Below are positions 7,933-15,547 of a DNA stretch of 17,393 nt, piece after piece (position 1 is the stretch's first letter; every line of letters begins with the position of its first letter). The position numbers and the translations under genes are program-made. The notes under the pieces were generated by a model that worked only from the letters and a program-made list of their open reading frames with translations, was not told the DNA's origin and ran no database searches. The stretch lies in the NCBI GenBank assembly GCA_964440345.1, contig CAYTSA010000086.1, positions 1 to 17,393 of the forward strand. Direction: 5' to 3'. The DNA is from CAYTSA01 sp964440345 (GTDB taxonomy: Bacteria; Desulfobacterota; Desulfovibrionia; Desulfovibrionales; Desulfovibrionaceae).

Positions 7933-8991
7933 CTAAAAGCCCTTGAAAGCCTCCCCCAATTTCATTATTGTAGGATGTTGAGGATAGTCCCTGTGCAGGA
8001 GTTCATAACGCACTGCAGCTTCATCAATTTTATGCCGGCGGATAAGCACCAGTATCAGGTTGTACCTAACTTGCAAGCTTTCCGGCGCAGCAGTGAGAGC
8101 CAGACGGAAGCATGACTCCGCGTACTCAAGATCGTCTTGCTTCATGGCCAGGTAACCTTGCCACTTGAGCACAGAGGGGCTTTCCCCGCCCAGTTCGCTT
8201 TCCAGCTCCTGCAGAGCTTGGCGCACTGTTTCCTGGTCGCCTGCCTTGAACGCCTGGGCCAGGCGGCGTTCTGTCTGCTGTAAATGGACGTTGCGCCGCG
8301 CCTGTTCGCGGAAATGCTTGCCCAAGTCGTCCTCTTCCTGGTCCGGAGCTGGCTTGCCAGCTGCATTTTGGCCGTCAGGCGGGGCGCCCAACCTGTCCAA
8401 TGAGGGGTTGCCCGGCGCCTCTGCGGCCATTTGGTCTGGGGACGGAGGCTGGGGCGGCGAAGTCAAATCCATAATCTTTTCCCGGTCCCCGCCGGCTGGC
8501 TGGCCGGCGGCTATAGCGGCAGCGTCGGGAGCCGGCGCGGCCACAGGAAAAACAATGGCGTCTTCGGGTCCGGTTTCAACAGCCGCAGTAGTGTTCTCCG
8601 CAGCAGGGACAGCCGCAGAAGACCTGGTCCCGGCTGTAGAATTCCCCTGGGCGGACGCGCTGTCTTGTGATGGAGACTGTTTCGGTTTGGCCGTTTCTGT
8701 TTCACTGTCGGCTGGCGGGGCTGGCTTCGCCTGACTCTCAGCGGCAGGATTTGCCTGCGCCGACACGGCAGCCGGTTTGGGCGGCGGCGTGTAGGTCATA
8801 TCCATTTGGCTGCGGAGTATATAAACCCCGGCCAAAGCCGCGACCCCGGCAAGCACAACCACGCCGGCAAAAATGAGCAAGCGCTTGCCGCCGGGTGTCC
8901 CGCCTGAAGTTTCATTCCCGGCAGTGCCCTTTTTCACAGCGGTGCGCTCTTTGCGGCGTATTTGTTCAAGACTACGGTGAATAAGGCTCAT
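7933..8991 (-). CDS. MshN-like membrane-anchored TPR protein
   Basis: Predicted bitopic inner-membrane protein of 352 residues, probably an assembly or stability factor of the pilus/secretion platform. The ATG at 8991 is preferred over a GTG at 9000 because AGGA lies 10 bases before it but only one base before the GTG. The short cytoplasmic N-terminus (MSLIHRSLEQIRRKE) resembles the opening of MshN proteins of MSHA loci. A transmembrane helix spans about residues 37-59. A long Ala/Pro/Glu-rich linker, about 65-222, should cross the periplasm. The C-terminal region, about 230-350, is made of helical pairs with TPR character, including WQGYLAMKQDDLEYAESCF and YNLILVLIRRHKIDEAAVRY. It lies 105 bases downstream of the GspB-like gene. 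The MshN identity rests on layout and context, since TPR sequences are poorly diagnostic. Confidence 0.75.
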   Translation of the reverse strand: MSLIHRSLEQIRRKERTAVKKGTAGNETSGGTPGGKRLLIFAGVVVLAGVAALAGVYILRSQMDMTYTPPPKPAAVSAQANPAAESQAKPAPPADSETETAKPKQSPSQDSASAQGNSTAGTRSSAAVPAAENTTAAVETGPEDAIVFPVAAPAPDAAAIAAGQPAGGDREKIMDLTSPPQPPSPDQMAAEAPGNPSLDRLGAPPDGQNAAGKPAPDQEEDDLGKHFREQARRNVHLQQTERRLAQAFKAGDQETVRQALQELESELGGESPSVLKWQGYLAMKQDDLEYAESCFRLALTAAPESLQVRYNLILVLIRRHKIDEAAVRYELLHRDYPQHPTIMKLGEAFKGF

Positions 8992-9096
8992 TGTAAGCAC
9001 ATCCTGCTTGCTGTGACGCCAGTACGTCCGAACGGCCGCTGCCCAGGGCGGGGCATATTGCCTGTTGTGTATAATGGCATCAAGACGTTTCCCGCA

Positions 9097-9696
9097 TTAT
9101 TCTTGTGATATGTTCCTGGGCAGTTCCGTGGGCGACACGCCGTCCGTGGCGTTTGCTTCTGCCTCTGCCCGTTCTTGCGCCTCAGCGGCCAAGGCTGGCT
9201 GGTTTTTGATGATTTCCACCCGCATGGGGGGCTTCCAAGGCACTTCCTCCACATAATTGGAAAACTGCAAAACAACCTTGTCTGCTTGTATGTCCGCCAC
9301 TGTGCGCCCGTCCGGCAGGGTGTCTCCTTCCATGTACATAACGCCGCTGATGATCGCGTAGTTCGCTTTTCCACCCCGAAGTATAAGTGATATAACAGGT
9401 TTTGTGCGCCTGTTGGAAGCTTTTTCCCGCATTTCCATCATATGTGGGCTGGGAGAATACTCCAGACCTTTGGAATCCCGACTGTCCAGTATCCGCACAG
9501 CTTTTATCGCTTCCTGCAACTTTTCTTTCTCCGCATCTGAAGGCAGCCGGACCTCGTGCGTCTCTTTGCTCTTTGGCCGCGACCGGTCTATCATGGTGGC
9601 TTCCTTTTCTTCGGCGTACAACAGCCACCCCGCCGTGCCGGCCAACAACACCCCGACAATTACCCACCGGTACAGTATCATATTACGCGCAGCCAC
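9097..9696 (-). CDS. GspB/MshK/PilP-like periplasmic platform protein
   Basis: Predicted bitopic inner-membrane protein of 199 residues. A single transmembrane helix covers about residues 8-27, followed by a periplasmic part. Residues about 99-148 (VISLILRGGKANYAIISGV, then MEGDTLPDGRTVADIQADKVVLQF) match the small beta domain shared by GspB, MshK and PilP/GspC proteins: a residue giving a value, an 'ingr' turn, GD, a glycine, and the 'I..D.VVL' strand. Such proteins link the inner-membrane platform to the secretin or pass signals from the ExeA-type ATPase. The start is a GTG at 9696, with GGAGAG seven bases upstream; an ATG five codons later (9681) is the alternative. Only 3 bases separate it from the end of the GspL-like gene, so translation is likely coupled. 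The tail after residue 165 is Ala/Glu-rich. Confidence 0.75.
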   Translation of the reverse strand: MAARNMILYRWVIVGVLLAGTAGWLLYAEEKEATMIDRSRPKSKETHEVRLPSDAEKEKLQEAIKAVRILDSRDSKGLEYSPSPHMMEMREKASNRRTKPVISLILRGGKANYAIISGVMYMEGDTLPDGRTVADIQADKVVLQFSNYVEEVPWKPPMRVEIIKNQPALAAEAQERAEAEANATDGVSPTELPRNISQE

Positions 9697-9699
9697 AGG

Positions 9700-11961
9700 T
9701 CAGCTCTCCCATCGCGGCAGCTGCAGCGTCAGCCGGTAACTGTTTGCATCAATATCTAAATCGATGGAATGGCTCTTCACCACAAAACCGTCTGAACGCA
9801 GCTCGGCGACGTATTCATGAAAGACGCGCTGTACCTCTGAAAGAGCCAGCTCCACCTCTCCGGACAAGGACACCTCCACCCCTTCCGCTTGATACTGAAT
9901 GGACAGAGAATCCACGCGCATGGCCCGGGGCTTGCGGTAGGCCGCACGGTTCCACACCTGCGCCAGCGACGGGCTGAAGGCCACCTTGGACATGGCTTCG
10001 GCCATGTGCAGAGCCGGATCCAGTTTTTCCCCAGGCACGTTATAAGCCTCGGACTCCGGCAGCCGCGTCCGCACCCGCTGGGTCTGGCGCTGCAGAGAGA
10101 GAATCTCGCCCTCCACGTCAAGCTTTTGCGTGGTCAAATCCACAGCATAGTAGCCAAGCCCCAAAAGCATGAGCAACAAAGCACCCCACAGCCAAGGCTC
10201 CATTTTTTCCATCGGGCGCAGGTACCGCTCCTGCTTGGGGCCCAGGGACATGGCCGGCTGCAGGGCGTCCACTGCGCCAGGCAGTGAAGAATGCCAGATA
10301 CTCCCTTGCTGGTCCTGCAACGGGGCGACCGGCAAAATGTTCACAGGAGGTTCTGTCTCAGGCGGCTCCCATTCAGGGCACATATCCATCACGCCCAACC
10401 AGTTCAAAGCCTTGATTTTGGCGCCCATAAGCTGCTGCAAAGTGTCCAGGTCCCGCAAGACGGTATACACGCCGTCGGTAAGCGACGATGCAGAATCGTC
10501 GACAATGGGATAGCGCCTGGCGGAAAATATGCGGCCGTCTTTGGCAGCGACCGTCAACAAAGCCTGGGAGGCGGGCATGACCACGGCGGCGGCGGATTTA
10601 TGGCTCATGCGCGCAGCCAGGCTGGCCAGAAAGCCCATGGTGTCGTACAGCAGGTACCCGCCGGAGTGTTCTGCGCCGGCGCTGTGCAAGGCCTGCAGCC
10701 GCATCCGGGGCAATATCTGATAAAAGACCTTGCAGCGGTCTGCACTGACCTTTTCTTTGGAGTACACCCACAGGTCGCTCTCGTTTGTCAACTCGCCTTG
10801 CTCTTCCAAACGCTTGCGGAGCATGACCGCTGCAAACTTTGGCTTGGCGCTCACTTCCAGGACGCCGGCCCCGGCAGATTCGGGAAAATCGGCAATGATG
10901 TGCAAAAAACCCGAATACTCCAGATACGAATCCAGCTTGCGCACGCCCTTGGAGGTAAAGAGATGCTTCTCTTCCCCCATGTCCAGCACAAAATCTGGAA
11001 ATGATTTCAGCTCCTCCACAGTCCAGGCTGTGCCCAACGTTACATCGCCACATTGATTCTTGATCAAAGAATCAAGGCTGTCTTCGTCCGCATCAGCTTC
11101 TGCTTCCGGTTCTTCTTTGGGTTTCTCACTCGCTTCCTCTTCTGGTTCTGCAGAAGAACCGACAGACTGCGCGCCTGCAGCCACGGTAGACTCATAGGCT
11201 CCCCGCAAAGAGTCCAGAGACTCCATCTCCACCCCTTTGACGCTGGTGCGCCGAAACGTAAGCTCCGGCTGCTCGCCTCCGTCAGGGTCTGGCTCCAGCT
11301 CCGGAGCTCCTTCGCTGGCGTGGCCGGCGGGCCTGCTGTCTGCAGCCCATTCTTCCGGCGCCGCCAAAAGCGTTGGCCCCTGATCCGCCGGAAACGGTCC
11401 AGAGTCTTCCAGCTGCACGTCAATATCATCCAGCGCCAAGCCGTCAGCGTAGGGCACAGAGGACTCGTCGACAGCCCCGGAGCTGTCGTCAGCCTCCACA
11501 GGCCCCATCTCCTCCAGCTCCACTTCTATTTCCGGCATGACCTCAGCCTCAGCCGCAGGCTCCTCTGCATAGACAGGGGGAGCCTCGTCAATAACAGGCG
11601 ACGGCGCAGCGTCCAGCACAGGAGCGTTTGCATCGTCCAGACCTTCATCTACGGTTGGCTGCAGACCGGGCGCTGGCTCCAACAGATGACCGCCAGGAGA
11701 AGAATCTGCGTCCAGAATATCCAGAGGCTCTGGTCCGTCGTCGATGAGTGCGGGCTCGTCGTCGATGAGTGAGGGCTCGTCGCCGGCTCCGCCGGCAGCG
11801 CCAAAATCTTCACGCAACAACGCCAAGGGGTCCTGACCCGAAGCCTCCTCGTCAGCCGGCTCCAAAAGCCCGGCGTCTATCTCAGGGATGTCCTCATCAG
11901 GTTGCTGGCCCACTGGGGCGTCAGCATCGACAGGACTGTTCTTTTTGGCGTTGTCGTCCAT
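9700..11961 (-). CDS. GspL/PilM-PilN-like platform protein with a long acidic N-terminal region
   Basis: Predicted bitopic inner-membrane protein of 753 residues, much longer than GspL (about 400) or PilM (about 350). Residues 1-300 are low-complexity and acidic: between residues 8 and 236 there is no Lys and Arg occurs only at 50 and 210. Residues about 305-575 may be a diverged actin-like cytoplasmic domain, in the position of GspL/PilM/MshI. A transmembrane helix lies at about 589-608 (PWLWGALLLMLLGLGYYAV). It is followed by a short coiled coil and a ferredoxin-like periplasmic domain, about 675-750, like that of PilN and GspL. In related systems such a protein tethers the GspE-type ATPase to the membrane. 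The ATG at 11961 has only a weak ribosome site, but it lies 15 bases after the preceding stop, so coupling is plausible. Family assignment comes from topology, C-terminal pattern and neighbours, not strong motifs. Confidence 0.7.
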   Translation of the reverse strand: MDDNAKKNSPVDADAPVGQQPDEDIPEIDAGLLEPADEEASGQDPLALLREDFGAAGGAGDEPSLIDDEPALIDDGPEPLDILDADSSPGGHLLEPAPGLQPTVDEGLDDANAPVLDAAPSPVIDEAPPVYAEEPAAEAEVMPEIEVELEEMGPVEADDSSGAVDESSVPYADGLALDDIDVQLEDSGPFPADQGPTLLAAPEEWAADSRPAGHASEGAPELEPDPDGGEQPELTFRRTSVKGVEMESLDSLRGAYESTVAAGAQSVGSSAEPEEEASEKPKEEPEAEADADEDSLDSLIKNQCGDVTLGTAWTVEELKSFPDFVLDMGEEKHLFTSKGVRKLDSYLEYSGFLHIIADFPESAGAGVLEVSAKPKFAAVMLRKRLEEQGELTNESDLWVYSKEKVSADRCKVFYQILPRMRLQALHSAGAEHSGGYLLYDTMGFLASLAARMSHKSAAAVVMPASQALLTVAAKDGRIFSARRYPIVDDSASSLTDGVYTVLRDLDTLQQLMGAKIKALNWLGVMDMCPEWEPPETEPPVNILPVAPLQDQQGSIWHSSLPGAVDALQPAMSLGPKQERYLRPMEKMEPWLWGALLLMLLGLGYYAVDLTTQKLDVEGEILSLQRQTQRVRTRLPESEAYNVPGEKLDPALHMAEAMSKVAFSPSLAQVWNRAAYRKPRAMRVDSLSIQYQAEGVEVSLSGEVELALSEVQRVFHEYVAELRSDGFVVKSHSIDLDIDANSYRLTLQLPRWES
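11736..11777. repeat. 21-bp tandem duplication inside the acidic region
   Basis: Two adjacent 21-base copies (11736-11756 and 11757-11777) differ at one base and start CGTCGTCGATGAGTG. They encode seven-residue units in frame, seen in the protein as EPSLIDD and EPALIDD. The high identity implies a recent duplication or slippage. Confidence 0.8.
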
Positions 11962-11976
11962 TGCAGACCGTCTGGT

Positions 11977-12513
11977 TTACTCTTTAGGTATTAAAAATTG
12001 GCCATTCAAATGCACGTCAAACATTTCAGGCAGGTTCTCTTCCTCGCGATTCTGATTTCTGGCCAGGTCATTCTGCGCCTGTTCGTTGCTTTCTTCGTCT
12101 AAAGCCCCCTCTTCTCCATCTGTGGACTCAGGTTTCACGCGTTTAACGTGAAGAAAGTTCGGGGAAAACCAGTACCCGGTAGACCGTTCATCGCTGTAAG
12201 AGACGTAGGTCAACAGGCTGGCCATTTCTGGCCACTCCACTCTGGCTTTGGTGTTGATAGTGTTAATAAACCAGTGGTCTTGCGGGTCCAGCCGGGCTTG
12301 TTGTACTGCCGTCCAGAGATGGTTCCAGGCTTGAATTTTTACAGCTTCTGCTTTGAGCTCGCTCTCCAGACGCAAGGTGCGTTGCAACTCAGAGCGCTGG
12401 TTGCTGCGCTGCATCTCCAGGGCGGCCAACTGCGTGCGCACAGAGCTGACGTAGTACATGCTTCCCGCCGCCAAAAAACTCAGCAGTATGGTTATGAACC
12501 AGCGAACTACCAC
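11977..12513 (-). CDS. Small PilO/MshJ-like platform protein
   Basis: Predicted bitopic inner-membrane protein of 178 residues. A transmembrane helix spans about residues 4-22. A coiled coil, about 24-62 (QLAALEMQRSNQRSELQRT onward), follows in the periplasm, and the last stretch FDVHLNGQFLIP resembles the closing beta strand of PilO/GspM-type ferredoxin-like folds. Between them, residues about 128-162 are polar and acidic (TDGEEGALDEESNEQ and similar) and would be an unusual insertion or linker. The start is GTG at 12513 with AGGAG six bases upstream, 9 bases after the GspF-like gene. Its position between the GspF-like and GspL-like genes fits a PilO/MshJ role. Sequence support alone is weak, so this is a contextual call and it could be a lineage-specific platform part. 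Confidence 0.6.
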   Translation of the reverse strand: MVVRWFITILLSFLAAGSMYYVSSVRTQLAALEMQRSNQRSELQRTLRLESELKAEAVKIQAWNHLWTAVQQARLDPQDHWFINTINTKARVEWPEMASLLTYVSYSDERSTGYWFSPNFLHVKRVKPESTDGEEGALDEESNEQAQNDLARNQNREEENLPEMFDVHLNGQFLIPKE

Positions 12514-12522
12514 AACGCGCTC

Positions 12523-13758
12523 CTAGGCTATCTGCGAGAGCAGATCATACACCGGCAGCAACAAGCCGCCGATAACCATGGCGAAAATAAGCCCCAGAAA
12601 AACCAGCATGGCCGGCTCTAAACTTTTGCCCAAAACCTCCACCAGGGCGGAAAGCCGCTCCCGGTAGACTGTCGCCACATACTCGGTTTGTTCTTCTATG
12701 CGGCCTGTTTGTTCGCCTACGTTAACCATGCGCACGGCAAAAGGATGCATGGCTTTGGCGGACCGCAAGCCGTCTGAAAGCGACTGTCCGGCGCGGATGC
12801 TCTCCCTCACCTGGTAAATACGCCGCTTGTACACTTCGTTGGACACAGCTTCGCTGATAATTTCTAGCGTCCGCATAATGCCCACCCCGGCAGCTTGGAG
12901 GATACCCAGATATTCGCTAATCCTCGCCACCATTGATGTATCGATAATGACGCTGATTACAGGCAAACGCAAGTTCAGATGGTCTGCATAGTAGCGAAAC
13001 TGGGTTGATTTTTTCCGCAAAAACGAAAACACCATGACCCCAGCGACACCCGCCAGCAGGATATACCCTCCCCAAGCCGTTAAAAAATCTGATATGGCGA
13101 TAACCAGCAATGTGAGAAAGGGCAACTCCACACCCATATTTGTAAACAAATCCATAAGCTGCGGCACCACAACAACAAACCAGAACGCAGACGCGCCAAT
13201 AACGACAAAAGCAAGGAATCCAGGATACATAAGTGCACGCTTAGTGGCGCCGATTATCTGGTCCAGATGAATGAGGTGCTCGGCGGATTTTTTCAGCATT
13301 ATATCCAGCTGGCCGGTTTCTTCGCCAATACGGCACATGGACTGAATAAGCGGGGAGAATATCTTGGGGTGCCGCTTTATGGCTTCAGAAAAAGTGTTGC
13401 CGGACTCAATGTCCGTACAGATGAACTTCAACGCCAGCGCCAGGCGCTCGTTTTTCAGATCAGTCAAAATATCCCGCAACGCGGTCAGCACCGGCACGCC
13501 TGCAGTAAGCAGCATGGAGAGGTTGTTGCATATCTCGGCCACGTCAGTACGCTTGACTTTGTAGAAAACATTGGTCCGAAAGCGCATGACGGCGGTGGTG
13601 ACAGGGTTGACCTTGGCAATGGAGAGAACCACGCCCCCCTGACGCTCCAGGTAGCGCATGGCTGGCGTGGTGTCGTCAAACGGCAGCTCCACCATGCCTC
13701 GCACCACCTTGCCGTCGTCGCCCAGCATGCGATACCGGAATGCATTGCCTGCGGCCAC
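12523..13758 (-). CDS. gspF: GspF/PilC/MshG-like inner-membrane platform protein
   Basis: Predicted polytopic inner-membrane protein of 411 residues, normal for GspF/PilC. In type II secretion and type IV pilus machines this protein is the membrane core turned by the GspE/PilB-type ATPase. Two repeated T2SSF domains occupy about residues 72-200 and 275-402. The first carries LSMLLTAGVPVLTAL and GEETGQLD, and the second EYLGILQAAGVGI and GEQTGRIEE, the paired motifs expected. Hydrophobic segments lie at about 178-200, 211-246 and 382-405. The start is a GTG at 13758, with GAGG eight bases upstream and only 2 bases after the GspE-like stop, so translation is almost certainly coupled. The symbol reflects the family; it could equally be named mshG or pilC. 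Confidence 0.92.
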   Translation of the reverse strand: MAAGNAFRYRMLGDDGKVVRGMVELPFDDTTPAMRYLERQGGVVLSIAKVNPVTTAVMRFRTNVFYKVKRTDVAEICNNLSMLLTAGVPVLTALRDILTDLKNERLALALKFICTDIESGNTFSEAIKRHPKIFSPLIQSMCRIGEETGQLDIMLKKSAEHLIHLDQIIGATKRALMYPGFLAFVVIGASAFWFVVVVPQLMDLFTNMGVELPFLTLLVIAISDFLTAWGGYILLAGVAGVMVFSFLRKKSTQFRYYADHLNLRLPVISVIIDTSMVARISEYLGILQAAGVGIMRTLEIISEAVSNEVYKRRIYQVRESIRAGQSLSDGLRSAKAMHPFAVRMVNVGEQTGRIEEQTEYVATVYRERLSALVEVLGKSLEPAMLVFLGLIFAMVIGGLLLPVYDLLSQIA

Positions 13759-13760
13759 TG

Positions 13761-15407
13761 TCAGTACCTCGTCCGACCCAGCACGCGGTGCATTTCTTCC
13801 ACTGTGGTCAAACCTTTCAAGGTTTTTAAGACCCCCACGTCAAACATGGAGCGAAAGCCCTTCTGCAGGACCATGTCGTTGATCTCCGCCACTCGGGCGT
13901 CGCGCTCCAGCATTTCGCGTAGCTCACGGTCCAGCACCAGCACTTCGTACACCAGCGTCCTGCCCTGGTACCCAGTGCGGTTGCACACTTCGCAGCCCAG
14001 GCCTCGGCGCAGCTTTTCCGCCTTCACCCCCAGGTAGTCCAGCTCTTCCTGACTGGGAGCGTACTCTTCAGCGCACTCTGGACAAATGGTCCGGACCAGC
14101 CGCTGGCTGACCACGCAGACCAGGGCCTCGGCCAGGGTCAGATTATCCATACCCAGACCTCGCAGCCGGGGTATGGCGCCCAGAGCCGTGTTGGAGTGCA
14201 GCGTAGAAAGCACCAGATGGCCGGTGGTGGCTGCAGTCAGGGCAGTGCGGGCGGTCTGCTCGTCGCGCATTTCGCCTATGAGTATCACATCAGGGTCATG
14301 CCGCAAAAAAAAGCGCATGGCGTTGGAAAAATCGTAGCCCGCCGCCTGGTTCACCTCTGTCTGCCGCGCCAGGGGCACCACATATTCAATGGGGTTTTCA
14401 ATGGTGAGCACGTTCTTGCCAAGCAAGTCCAAGGTGATAAGCCCGGCGACCAAGGTAGTAGATTTACCAGAGCCGGTGGGGCCGGTAAGCAGGACAATGC
14501 CGAAGGGCTCTTCAAACGACTTGTGCAGCACCTCCAAATCCTCCTTGAGAAAACCCAACCCAAACAAAGAAAAGCTGGCCTTTTCCTGGCTGAGCAAACG
14601 CAAGACCAGGTTTTCGCCAAACGGCGTGACCAGAGAAGAAACACGAATGTCATAGCGCCGCTCAAGCAGGTTGGCGGTCCAGCGTCCGTCCTGAGGCAAC
14701 CGCTGCTCGGAAATGTCCATGCCCGCCTGCAGCTTGATGGCGGTGATGACCCGGGTCAACTGCTTGGGTATGAAGGTTTCGTTGGCCAACACGCCGTCCA
14801 CGCGAAAAGCGATGGAAATGCCCTGAGCCATGGGCCGTACATGTATGTCCGTGGTCCGCTTTTTCACAGCCAGCAGCAGCAGGTAATTGATGCAGTTTTC
14901 CGGATTCACAGTGTTGGTGGAGTCTGCAGCAAGCACGTCTATTTCCCGCTGCAGCAGCTCCTCGACCGGGTTTTCCAAAAAATAGAAAAAGTTGTAGATG
15001 GAAGAAACCACACGGCTTTCTTCCGCCACCACAAACCTGGGTTTCATGCCGCTGGAGCGGACAATGGCCTGTTCCAGTTGGGGGCTGGGCAGCTCGCTGG
15101 TGGCGGTCACCAGTTCCCCGTCGCGCTCGCGGATGGGAAAAATGCGCAGATTCAGACACAGATTCCGGTTAAACTTCCGCAACACTTGGTTGTCCGGCTG
15201 GATTTTGGAGAGGTCCACATACTCAAGCCGCAGCTGCTCCGCCACCGACGTAACCAGGTCGTACTCAGAGACAAGGCCAACGCGTGTGAGAACAGACCCC
15301 AACTTCTCGCGAGTGACCTTTTGCACTTGCAAGGCGTAGCGGATGTGCTCATCGCCGATGAAGCCCTTTTCTTTCAGCAAGTCGCCGAGACGAATAGGCG
15401 CCGCCAT
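13761..15407 (-). CDS. gspE: GspE/MshE-like secretion ATPase with MshEN c-di-GMP-binding domain
   Basis: Predicted cytoplasmic hexameric ATPase of 548 residues that powers pilus extension or pseudopilus assembly. The ATG at 15407 is preferred over a TTG at 15413 because GAGGAGAG then lies six bases upstream. From that start, residues 6-29 and 35-58 are two MshEN motifs (RLG..L...G.......AL..Q and KLG..L...G......L....Q) separated by five residues, the arrangement known to bind c-di-GMP. The ATPase part has an Asp box DIHVRP (187-192), Walker A GPTGSGKST (309-317), Walker B DVILIGE (373-379), a His box TTGHLVLSTLHS, and a zinc motif CPEC...CEVC (442-445, 472-475). The Asp box has Arg where the usual form is DIHIEP. 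It sits 134 bases after the ExeA-like gene and 2 bases before the GspF-like gene. Confidence 0.95.
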   Translation of the reverse strand: MAAPIRLGDLLKEKGFIGDEHIRYALQVQKVTREKLGSVLTRVGLVSEYDLVTSVAEQLRLEYVDLSKIQPDNQVLRKFNRNLCLNLRIFPIRERDGELVTATSELPSPQLEQAIVRSSGMKPRFVVAEESRVVSSIYNFFYFLENPVEELLQREIDVLAADSTNTVNPENCINYLLLLAVKKRTTDIHVRPMAQGISIAFRVDGVLANETFIPKQLTRVITAIKLQAGMDISEQRLPQDGRWTANLLERRYDIRVSSLVTPFGENLVLRLLSQEKASFSLFGLGFLKEDLEVLHKSFEEPFGIVLLTGPTGSGKSTTLVAGLITLDLLGKNVLTIENPIEYVVPLARQTEVNQAAGYDFSNAMRFFLRHDPDVILIGEMRDEQTARTALTAATTGHLVLSTLHSNTALGAIPRLRGLGMDNLTLAEALVCVVSQRLVRTICPECAEEYAPSQEELDYLGVKAEKLRRGLGCEVCNRTGYQGRTLVYEVLVLDRELREMLERDARVAEINDMVLQKGFRSMFDVGVLKTLKGLTTVEEMHRVLGRTRY

Positions 15408-15478
15408 GGCCAACTCTCCTCACCCGGCCTTTTGAGATGCAGCGTTCAGGCAACGGGAAAAAATTAGACTTTTTTATG

Positions 15479-15507
15479 ACTTTTACACGACTTTTTCAAT
15501 ACGTCAA
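15479..15507 (-). promoter_or_regulatory. Candidate internal promoter upstream of the GspE-like gene
   Basis: On the minus strand, TTGACG (15502-15507), a 17-base spacer and AAAAGT (15479-15484) lie in the 134-base gap before the ATPase gene. A TG precedes the -10 by one base. The -35 is good (five of six), the -10 poor. A 10-base palindrome, CAACATGTTG, at 15514-15523 just upstream of the -35 could be an operator. This gap is the widest inside the upper platform genes, so an internal promoter is plausible but unproven. Confidence 0.35.
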
Positions 15508-15547
15508 GTACAGCAACATGTTGTCTTCAATTTGTCACAACAGCTGC

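Noticed and set aside
14196..15467. Long plus-strand open frame (423 codons)
   Set aside because: It lies antisense to the strongly supported GspE-like gene and its translation has no recognisable domain; it is a codon-bias shadow.
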